16,663 nt of DNA from Bacteroidia bacterium (GTDB lineage: Bacteria; Bacteroidota; Bacteroidia; Bacteroidales; UBA12481), in contig JAPLDV010000661.1 of assembly GCA_026391235.1 (NCBI GenBank), positions 1 to 16,663 on the forward strand, in the 5' to 3' direction. Shown here piece by piece: positions 7,086 to 14,181 of this stretch (the first letter of the stretch is position 1; every line of letters starts with the position of its first letter). The position numbers and the translations under genes are program-made. Below the pieces are notes generated by a model. That model saw only the letters and a list, made by a program, of their open reading frames with translations. It was not told the origin of the DNA and did no database searches.

Positions 7086-10000
7086 TCAATCCATAATCCG
7101 GCGATTGATCATTTTGATTTTCACCGGTCCGAGCAAACCCGATTCACGAAGATATTTTTCGGCATCGGGACCATTGAACTTGTTGACATTTGTTCTTGTC
7201 AACCGCTGATTTTCGGGCAATTGGCTGTCACCGATCAACCTGTTGGGCCACATATTCACAACCTCCACTTCCAGCTTGTTGGTTCCTGGTTTGGCGTAAG
7301 GGGTGATATCAAAACGGAAAGGCGCACTCCACATCACCTGCAATTGATGGCCATTTATTTTAATTGATGCCATCTCCTGAACATTACCCAAATCGAGTAT
7401 CAGCATTCTGTGTTTTATATCTTTCAGCGTCAATGAAAACGCCTTTACATAATGGGCAGTTCCGGAGTAGTATCTGATACCCGGATCTGCAAATTGAGTC
7501 CATGATTTCAGCTCGTTTGTTTCCACCATTTCAGGGGCACCCCAATTCGGGTCGAAGTGCAACTCCCATTTACCTGAAAGTTCCACTTCTGCTGCAGGTT
7601 GATCTGCCTGCACGACTTCCTCACTTCCGTCGGACCATTTAAAGGTATAGGTACCCGGTTTATAGATATCCATGACCTTCATTTTTCCCTTCCTATACAG
7701 TTCGATAAATGGAGTTTCCCCGGCTTCAAACTGATTGCCGGGAAACCAATTTTTACCATCTTTCTGAATGGCAATGATATGCTTTTGCTCAGGCGTTTTT
7801 TTGAAAATCACAAATAAGGAACCCTCCGGCCCGAGGTGGAGTGGAATGATAGTTTGTCCCTTTTCTTCGCGGTAAGTCAATATTTCTTTCGTTTCACCGG
7901 TTATTGGATCCCAAATTTGAGGAACCTTTCCAATTACCCTGAATATTCCTTCTACCTGCTCATAACTGTCGGGCAAAGACGCCTGATTCCGGTATTCAAA
8001 ATCGCGGATCCCCTTGCGCGAAAAACGATTAGTGACGAAATAGATATCCTCCGCATTGGTTTTACGGTGAATGTAATCGAGCGCTGATTTTTCCTGATCC
8101 CTGATCCCGAAATCAGGCCGGACATTCATGCCGGCCAAAACATCGTTGATGTTCCGACCCCAGATCACACGGCCTTTGCCGACTAAATTTTCACAAATTG
8201 CGTTTCCGTCAATCTTTCCCCATAAACGGTCCGCGATGGCTTTCAATTCCTGATCACTCTCCGGAAACCCGGTTAAACCCGTAACCTCCGCGGGACGGGA
8301 AGCAACAACCGTCATACCTGCATTGACCAGTGATTCAACTTTTTTCAGCACACTCAGATCGATAGCTTTTTCCGGGGGAAGCATCAATACCTGATAACTC
8401 ATTCCATCGGGCAAAACAATCTTTTTACCATCAAACGAAACGCGATTTAATAAAACATCTTTAGAGCATTTATCCCAATCATAACCAAAATTCAACTCAT
8501 GCAGGTCTTCCTTCAGAAATACAAAATTAGGAACATCATCGCCGTAATAGTAAAGAACGTCGGCCTCAAACAATCCTTGCTGAAGCAGGTAACTGCAACG
8601 GTTGAGGTAGCTGATAAAATCCTTGGATTGCTTCCACCAGGTCACATTGGAATTAAGGTGTGTTCCGGCAAAATATTCATTGCCTGGCAGCCCGAATTCT
8701 TTAGGTGACGAGGTAAAAGTATGCCATACGATGCGGTTGACTCCCGAACAAAAAACGCGATCGATATTTCCTTTCAGGTCTTTTGGAGAGCGTTCCCACT
8801 GCGGGCCGATACTGGTTGGTCCTTCGGCAGCCACAAACCGTTTGCCATTGGTATGAGCCACACTGGCACTTTGACGCACGGAAAGCCGTTCATCATCCTT
8901 GATGCGGTGGGTATTGGATACTGCCCAGAATTCGCCCTGCGGGAAATCACTGATCCCCATTACTTTCAGCGCATCAACAGGAGCCGAATGCGGCCCGCCG
9001 GATTCGGGATGAATACCCAAACCATATTTATGTGCCAGATTATAAAACAGTTGATAATGATATTCCGCTACGCAATCACTTACAGTTTTACGGAAATCGT
9101 GTAAAAACCGGTCTGTTATATCGCGGTTTTCAACAATCCGGCCAGCTAAAACGGGCATGAATTTTTGAATATCATAGCCCCTGAATTTTCTGAATTCATC
9201 AGGAAAGAGCGCTGTCCAGCTAACGCTACCCATTTCCCAGCTGTCAGTTTGAAGGAATCTAACGCTATTCCCTACCGATTGAGCTGTTTCGATTAATGGA
9301 ATGATGACCGTATTACTGTAAAGTTCGAAAGCTTTCGGGCTCAAGTGATCGACCGACAGACCATCCCAGCCATCACTGGTGGTAGAGGTACGGGCACCGG
9401 TGCAGGTGAATCCGTAACGAATGATGGTCCAATTTCCTTCAGGAGCATTCCATTCCAGCCTGCCATCCTGATAATTGGCAGTAAGATCAATAATCAGGTC
9501 CTTTTTAACGGCTATTTCACTGCCATCGCCGGAATAATCCTCTCTTAATTCATGCAGCGGATAAACTCCTTTCCAACCCATGGGTTCGTTGAATGATTTT
9601 TTCTTCCAGTTTTGAATGGCCTGGTTCTGAACCGGGCTGCCCTCTTTTCCCGGGATTGCCTGAACCATTATATCCTGGTAGATTAATATTTGTTCCGGTT
9701 GAGGTAACTCCATGCTGATTTTTTTCCCTCCGGTAATATCGACTTCAGACCAGACAATTTTTTTCATGGCAAATTCTGGAGTAATTGAAGGCGCCCCCGG
9801 ATTCCAGCCACTCTGAACATTCACACTCAGTTCGATGCCAACCCGATCGGCCTCTTTTACCGCATGTTTATAAAGCTCCATCCATGCCGGACTCATGAAG
9901 ACAGGTCCGGCAGGTGTTTTCCGGGCTATCTGGTAATTCGAACTTCCGGCATCAACAATCGAAGCACCGCCATAACCTTTTGATTTCATCTGTTCCAGAT

Positions 10001-10247
10001 CGCGGGTAATTGATTCTTTAGTGGCCATGCTGTTCAGCCACCACCAGTAGCATCGGAGGCGGGATTCGGAAGGCGGATTCTGGAAGCCCCGTTCCAGATA
10101 ACTTTGGGGTTGCCCATTTGTGTCGGTTTCAATGATCAGTGTCCCGCCATTTACCGGATCGGCATAGCCGGGAAAACCTTCCTGACCGAATACCGGAAGG
10201 TGCACCAAAACAGGTATCGCAAGGATCAGTAACAGGAGTTTTTTCAT
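7086..10247 (-). CDS. GH106-type alpha-L-rhamnosidase, secreted
   Basis: The protein has 1053 residues, the normal size for Bacteroidota GH106 enzymes. A cleavable signal peptide (MKKLLLLILAIPVLVHLPVFGQ) indicates export to the periplasm. The GH106 N-terminal signature starts near residue 55: FQNPPSESRLRCYWWW, then TKESITRDLEQMKSKGYGGA. Acidic motifs in the catalytic region that look conserved are TDSWE (335-338), HPESGG (E415), QGEFW (E439) and AAEGPTS (E475); I cannot say from the sequence alone which are the catalytic acid and base. Residues about 889-1053 form a GH2-like jelly-roll carbohydrate-binding domain (GKWELHFDPNWG ... IKINGHQL ... LLGPVKI). The known family reaction is hydrolysis of terminal alpha-L-rhamnose, for example in pectic rhamnogalacturonans. 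It is the last gene of the probable operon, 90 bases after the oxidoreductase. A different linkage specificity is possible, since GH106 is diverse. Confidence 0.88.
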   Translation of the reverse strand: MKKLLLLILAIPVLVHLPVFGQEGFPGYADPVNGGTLIIETDTNGQPQSYLERGFQNPPSESRLRCYWWWLNSMATKESITRDLEQMKSKGYGGASIVDAGSSNYQIARKTPAGPVFMSPAWMELYKHAVKEADRVGIELSVNVQSGWNPGAPSITPEFAMKKIVWSEVDITGGKKISMELPQPEQILIYQDIMVQAIPGKEGSPVQNQAIQNWKKKSFNEPMGWKGVYPLHELREDYSGDGSEIAVKKDLIIDLTANYQDGRLEWNAPEGNWTIIRYGFTCTGARTSTTSDGWDGLSVDHLSPKAFELYSNTVIIPLIETAQSVGNSVRFLQTDSWEMGSVSWTALFPDEFRKFRGYDIQKFMPVLAGRIVENRDITDRFLHDFRKTVSDCVAEYHYQLFYNLAHKYGLGIHPESGGPHSAPVDALKVMGISDFPQGEFWAVSNTHRIKDDERLSVRQSASVAHTNGKRFVAAEGPTSIGPQWERSPKDLKGNIDRVFCSGVNRIVWHTFTSSPKEFGLPGNEYFAGTHLNSNVTWWKQSKDFISYLNRCSYLLQQGLFEADVLYYYGDDVPNFVFLKEDLHELNFGYDWDKCSKDVLLNRVSFDGKKIVLPDGMSYQVLMLPPEKAIDLSVLKKVESLVNAGMTVVASRPAEVTGLTGFPESDQELKAIADRLWGKIDGNAICENLVGKGRVIWGRNINDVLAGMNVRPDFGIRDQEKSALDYIHRKTNAEDIYFVTNRFSRKGIRDFEYRNQASLPDSYEQVEGIFRVIGKVPQIWDPITGETKEILTYREEKGQTIIPLHLGPEGSLFVIFKKTPEQKHIIAIQKDGKNWFPGNQFEAGETPFIELYRKGKMKVMDIYKPGTYTFKWSDGSEEVVQADQPAAEVELSGKWELHFDPNWGAPEMVETNELKSWTQFADPGIRYYSGTAHYVKAFSLTLKDIKHRMLILDLGNVQEMASIKINGHQLQVMWSAPFRFDITPYAKPGTNKLEVEVVNMWPNRLIGDSQLPENQRLTRTNVNKFNGPDAEKYLRESGLLGPVKIKMINRRIMD

Positions 10248-10337
10248 AGACCTTAATTTGAATGAGTTCCTCCTAAATTCGATATCCGTTTTTACCAGAA
10301 GGCGCCAGCGTTCGATTTTAGTTGAGTACCCAATTAC

Positions 10338-11843
10338 TTAAAGCTCCCATCCTTTCCGATATTCTCTCGCAAGGAACTTATTGGCTTCCGGAATGTTTGT
10401 AATTTTCATATTAGCAGCATCATAGTCGACCTTTTTCCCTGCCCGTAATGCCACTGCTCCGAGAAGGATGGTCTCAGTAACCGGTCCTGCATAAATAAAG
10501 CTTCCGGGTGACTGGGTATTATTTTTAAAGGAGTTGATCCAGATATCGTTATTGTCCTGACCTGATGGCTCAGGAGCGGATTCTTTTACCAGCATCGTGT
10601 TTTCAGTGTACAGCACCGGGTTTTCACCCCTGAAGTCGCCGATTATTATTCCTTTATCACCAACAAACATCATTCCTTCCTTTTTCAATGATTTACCTGC
10701 TGCACTCAGCTCGTCAGGGGTAACAGGTTTCATGCCACCGTCGTACCAGAAAAGATCAAAGGGCGGAAGTTCTGCCTGGGCTTCGAATTTAAAACGGATG
10801 ATACAGGATAAGGGAAATGCAACATCATTTTTAACACCGACAGCCACATTGTCCTGCAGTGTACAAGTTGTTGCAGCGTATGATTCAGCGCTTTTAGCCG
10901 GGGTACTAATGCCTAAAGTCATAAAAAGAGGGAAAAGGCTGTAATGCCCCATATCGGCAATACTTCCTGCTCCAAAGTCGTACCATCCGCGAAAAACTGC
11001 ATGAGTATAGTTTGGATGATAGGGTCTGTCAGGTACCGGACCCAGCCATAGATCCCAGTTAAAATTTTTTGGCACTGGTGGTTTATCTGTGGGGTTGGCT
11101 TGCCATTGAGGCCACACGGGCCTGTTCGACCAGTTATGTATCTCCTTCAGTTTGCCAATTCGACCTTCGCTGAGCCATTTCTTAATAGTATCATAGTCGG
11201 GTCTTTTACTCCATGCAAGCAGATGCGTGCTCAGACCTGTATTTTTGGCAGTGTCAATAGTAAGTCTGGCCTCATGCATCCGGTTGGCTATTGGCTTATG
11301 AGTGACAACATGTTTCCCTTTTTTCATAGAGGCTATCGCGACAGGTGCATGAAGATGGTCAGGGGTCATGATTTTTATTGCATTCAGGTCGCTCTCTTTT
11401 TCAAGTAATTCCCTGAAATCCTCATAGGAAGCACATCCTTTGTAAGTGCCTGAATCTTTTGATTTTCCATAGTATTTTTGAACAAATTCCTGTCCTATGT
11501 CTCTACCCCCCGGAATTCCTTTAATTGCTTCTCCCCATGAGTTATCTCCCAATGCCTTTCTGATACTGTCCCGGACGTCGTTCAAGGACCAGTCTACATA
11601 ATCTGTAGTGAATTTGTTGGGATCGCAGACAGCCACTATCTGGAGGGCAGGATTTGCGATTAATGAGGCCATCTCCCTTAAACCCTGGGTACCGCAACCG
11701 ATATAGCCCAATGTGATTTTATCGCTTGGAGCCACAAAACCTGGTCCTCCGAGAACTTGTCTGGGTACAACTGTAATTGCCAGGGAAGCAGCTGCGGCTG
11801 ATCCCAGGAATTCGCGACGGTTAATTTTTTTTGAGCTTGCCAT
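10338..11843 (-). CDS. TAT-exported Gfo/Idh/MocA-family oxidoreductase
   Basis: The protein has 501 residues. A twin-arginine signal (NRREFLGSAAAASLA, residues 8-22) points to export of a folded, cofactor-loaded enzyme to the periplasm. The Rossmann nucleotide-binding loop is GYIGCGTQG (46-54), and AVCDP (71-75) ends the second strand as usual. The canonical EKP catalytic motif reads HKP here (H182-K183-P184), so the lysine is kept and the glutamate replaced. The late motif GSIADMGHYSLF (D297, H300) matches the family's catalytic histidine region. The family oxidises or reduces a sugar hydroxyl with tightly bound NAD(P). The gene lies 50 bases after a TAT-exported TIM-barrel protein and 90 bases before a rhamnosidase. 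A role in making 3-keto sugars from glycosides is inference from that pairing; the actual substrate is unknown. Confidence 0.9.
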   Translation of the reverse strand: MASSKKINRREFLGSAAAASLAITVVPRQVLGGPGFVAPSDKITLGYIGCGTQGLREMASLIANPALQIVAVCDPNKFTTDYVDWSLNDVRDSIRKALGDNSWGEAIKGIPGGRDIGQEFVQKYYGKSKDSGTYKGCASYEDFRELLEKESDLNAIKIMTPDHLHAPVAIASMKKGKHVVTHKPIANRMHEARLTIDTAKNTGLSTHLLAWSKRPDYDTIKKWLSEGRIGKLKEIHNWSNRPVWPQWQANPTDKPPVPKNFNWDLWLGPVPDRPYHPNYTHAVFRGWYDFGAGSIADMGHYSLFPLFMTLGISTPAKSAESYAATTCTLQDNVAVGVKNDVAFPLSCIIRFKFEAQAELPPFDLFWYDGGMKPVTPDELSAAGKSLKKEGMMFVGDKGIIIGDFRGENPVLYTENTMLVKESAPEPSGQDNNDIWINSFKNNTQSPGSFIYAGPVTETILLGAVALRAGKKVDYDAANMKITNIPEANKFLAREYRKGWEL

Positions 11844-11893
11844 TTTAATGAAATAGATTTATAGTCTCCGTTAATACTAACAGTAATAGTTTA

Positions 11894-12766
11894 TTATGAT
11901 TGGAGTTTTAGACTATGAAAGTAAGTTGCGCTGTCTTTAAAGGTTTCCATTCCCATTTCCACGTAGATATTTTTTACTCCGCCAGTTTTAAGAGTTGCGA
12001 AAAATTCGTTCCAGTCAACAATTCCCTGACCAATCGGTGCTTCTTTTTTTTCGACCGCTGACCAGTCGGCCAGATGAGCAGAAATAAATCTTCCGGGGTA
12101 TTTTGTAAAATAGGTGGAAGCTTTATATCCGATGCTGATAACAGCTACCTGAAATTGCATTTTAATAAAATCAGGATCGAACTGGTTCATCAAAGCGTCA
12201 TAGATCAGGGTTCCGTCAATTTTTTCAAATTCGATATGATGATTGTGGTAGCCCATCCGGATACCTGCTTTTTTGGTTTTTACTCCCATTTTATTCAGTT
12301 CATCTGCGGCTTTGAGCCAATCGCTCAGGGTTGCTTTTTCAGGCATACCGAAACCCGAGAGGATCATCTGAGTCTGACCCGATTCCAGCGCAAATTCAAT
12401 ACGTTCATCCAGGTGGTTTCTGAGTTCATCCATTACATAGTGCGAGCTTTCGCAAATCAGGCCGGCATCGTTAATAATTTGCTTCATCTCCCTGGCTTTC
12501 AATTCCATAAGAGGCTGGAAGCCATATCCGGGAGGAGAGCACATTTCAAGACTTTGATATCCAAGGCCTGCCATCATTTTTAAGGTCCCCGGAAAATCTT
12601 TAACCAGCATTTCCCTTACAGTCCACACCTGAAATCCAAGGGGCATTTTACCGGATTCATGAAAAATATTCGCGCTAAGATTCATCGGAACCTGGGATGC
12701 AATAACAGCCGATCCGATGCCTATTGCACTTTTGCCCAGAAATTGTCTTCTTGATAAGTTATTCAT
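11894..12766 (-). CDS. TAT-exported sugar isomerase/epimerase-like TIM-barrel protein (AP endonuclease 2 fold)
   Basis: The protein has 290 residues from the ATG at 12766. The open frame runs upstream to 12928 but that part lies inside the esterase gene and has no signal-like sequence. The chosen start gives a textbook TAT signal, MNNLSRRQFLGKSAIGIGSA, 13 bases after the esterase stop. The fold is recognised by PLGFQVWTVREML at the barrel start, GYHNHHIEFE (H174, E179), HLADW (H231) and YVEMG (E270), the usual metal-binding positions of xylose-isomerase-like barrels. The position that normally supplies an Asp ligand reads FQV (Q206). In this superfamily members isomerise, epimerise or, in keto-glycoside pathways, eliminate sugars. 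The gene is followed after 50 bases by the oxidoreductase, which suggests a shared substrate. Exact reaction unknown. Confidence 0.85.
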   Translation of the reverse strand: MNNLSRRQFLGKSAIGIGSAVIASQVPMNLSANIFHESGKMPLGFQVWTVREMLVKDFPGTLKMMAGLGYQSLEMCSPPGYGFQPLMELKAREMKQIINDAGLICESSHYVMDELRNHLDERIEFALESGQTQMILSGFGMPEKATLSDWLKAADELNKMGVKTKKAGIRMGYHNHHIEFEKIDGTLIYDALMNQFDPDFIKMQFQVAVISIGYKASTYFTKYPGRFISAHLADWSAVEKKEAPIGQGIVDWNEFFATLKTGGVKNIYVEMGMETFKDSATYFHSLKLQS

Positions 12767-12779
12767 ACTGTTTATGTTT

Positions 12780-14045
12780 TTAGTATACGACCAAAAAATT
12801 ATTATATCTACGGGAACTTGTCTTGCCATAAAAAACCATATCAGCAAAATCAAAAAGCGCCGACCAGTCTTCATAAGTTTGGGCATGATTTCCTTCACGA
12901 TAATGGAAGGCAATATTTTTTTCAGCACCTAAAAGTGTATAAACTTTTTTTGCACTCTTGAAAGCAATCTCACTGCCGCGGGGATTAGCCCAAACATCTT
13001 CTTTTGCATACGTGCATAGATAAGCACGCGGAGCGACAAGCGCAATCAGGGCATCCTGATCAAAGGGCAGCCGGTTAAAATTGCTGCCGGTAAATGTTGC
13101 GAAGCGCTTATTAAACCAGTATGGGAAAACTCTGATGATGTCATCAATCGTTTCGGAACGAAGTTGATTTAAGTTTAACTTTTCAGTATTCATTTTTTCA
13201 GATGTATAGTTAAATGAATACCTTACAGGCCCGGAACCACATGTGCCCGAACCGTTTGGAGCCACCAATGCCACGCGTTCATCAAATGCCCCGGCTAATA
13301 GTGCTGCTTTACCGCCACGTGAATGGCCGGTTATGGCAATTCGTTCGTTATCAAACAATTCTGAATTAACAACATAATCAACTGCCCGATGAAATCCCCA
13401 TGCCCAGACGGCCATGTTTCCCCAATCATTATAAGGATATACAACTTTAGCTCCTGTTAATGTATTTCCATCATCAGCCTGCAGCCATTCGCGGTTAAAT
13501 TCAATTAATGCATAACCTCTTTTTGTTAAAGACAAACCGCGCTTTGGCCAGGCGTTTAGTAAACTGTCGCCCCAGCCGAACCAACATCTATCCCCTGAAA
13601 TAATTACGGGTGGTTTCCTTTTTGAAACCGGAATATAAACCGACAGGTTGAGTACCAGACAGTTAATAGGGCCAAAGGCCATTTGAACCAGTTTATAATT
13701 AACTTGCTGGTCTAATAGCATTGAGTCGACAAGAACTTTGAATTCAATGTTTTTGGGAGGATCAGGCATTGAACCATATTCATAATACTGCAATAGTTTT
13801 TTCAGCTCTTCCCTTCTTAAAGCCCACTGATCTTTACTTCGAGCCTTCTCCCCATCCAAAAAACTAAATAAATCAGGCAAGGTGTCTATCGCGGGTAATT
13901 TTTCAACAGCAGGAAAAGCAAGTTCTTTGAATGATTCATTGCTGTCTTTTGTCTTGCGGGTATTATATTGGCAACCGGCAAGAATAATTAACTGCACGAA
14001 TAGAATCGTTACCAGCCAGATTTTTATATGCGTTATCTTTTCCAT
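12780..14045 (-). CDS. CE15-like glucuronoyl (methyl)esterase lipoprotein, alpha/beta hydrolase
   Basis: The protein has 421 residues. The lipoprotein signal ends at ILAGC (Cys25). A helical N-terminal motif RREELKKLLQYYEYGSMP (about 77-94) is typical of bacterial CE15-like esterases. The nucleophile elbow is TGHSRGGKAA with Ser242, followed by the family oxyanion/uronate region NGSGTCGSGP (264-273), FPYWFN (307-312), LPFDQDALIALVAPR (326-340), a candidate acid at E349/D350 (KED) and the catalytic His387 in REGNHA. The characterised family reaction is cleavage of the ester between 4-O-methyl-glucuronate and lignin alcohols, or methyl glucuronate. Annotation pipelines often call such proteins acetylxylan esterase. 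It is the first gene of the probable minus-strand operon. Its start is 136 bases from the divergent arabinofuranosidase start. Other uronic-acid ester substrates are possible. Confidence 0.8.
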   Translation of the reverse strand: MEKITHIKIWLVTILFVQLIILAGCQYNTRKTKDSNESFKELAFPAVEKLPAIDTLPDLFSFLDGEKARSKDQWALRREELKKLLQYYEYGSMPDPPKNIEFKVLVDSMLLDQQVNYKLVQMAFGPINCLVLNLSVYIPVSKRKPPVIISGDRCWFGWGDSLLNAWPKRGLSLTKRGYALIEFNREWLQADDGNTLTGAKVVYPYNDWGNMAVWAWGFHRAVDYVVNSELFDNERIAITGHSRGGKAALLAGAFDERVALVAPNGSGTCGSGPVRYSFNYTSEKMNTEKLNLNQLRSETIDDIIRVFPYWFNKRFATFTGSNFNRLPFDQDALIALVAPRAYLCTYAKEDVWANPRGSEIAFKSAKKVYTLLGAEKNIAFHYREGNHAQTYEDWSALFDFADMVFYGKTSSRRYNNFLVVY

Positions 14046-14134
14046 ATTGATTTTTTAATAAAATTATAAAATAATATTTCAAGTGCTATAAGAGGATCGA
14101 CGACTGATCATTTTAAATGGCATACATTGAAAGT

Positions 14135-14166
14135 TTTGAACCCGATTGACAAAAAGGCTATCTTTG
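14135..14166 (+). promoter_or_regulatory. Near-perfect Bacteroidota promoter for the GH51-like gene
   Basis: TTTG at 14135-14138, exactly 20 bases, then TATCTTTG at 14159-14166. This fits the Bacteroidota -33 (TTTG) and -7 (TAnnTTTG) elements with no mismatch. Transcription should start near 14171-14173, giving a short leader to the ATG at 14182. The element rules out the upstream TTG (14146) as the start codon, because it would lie inside the promoter. I did not find a clear matching minus-strand promoter for the esterase operon in the same gap. Confidence 0.7.
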
Positions 14167-14181
14167 AATAATAGCTACAAC

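Noticed and set aside
10248..10337. A separate promoter for the rhamnosidase gene
   Set aside because: No TAnnTTTG-like element with a spaced TTG is visible on the minus strand in the 90-base gap; read-through from the oxidoreductase gene is simpler.
12074..12583. A 169-codon open frame on the plus strand
   Set aside because: It is antisense to the TIM-barrel gene, whose motifs and TAT signal are clear; the plus-strand product has no recognisable features.
12767..12928. N-terminal extension of the TIM-barrel protein by 54 residues
   Set aside because: The extension overlaps the esterase C-terminus in another frame and would bury the TAT signal at residue 55; the ATG at 12766 is far better.
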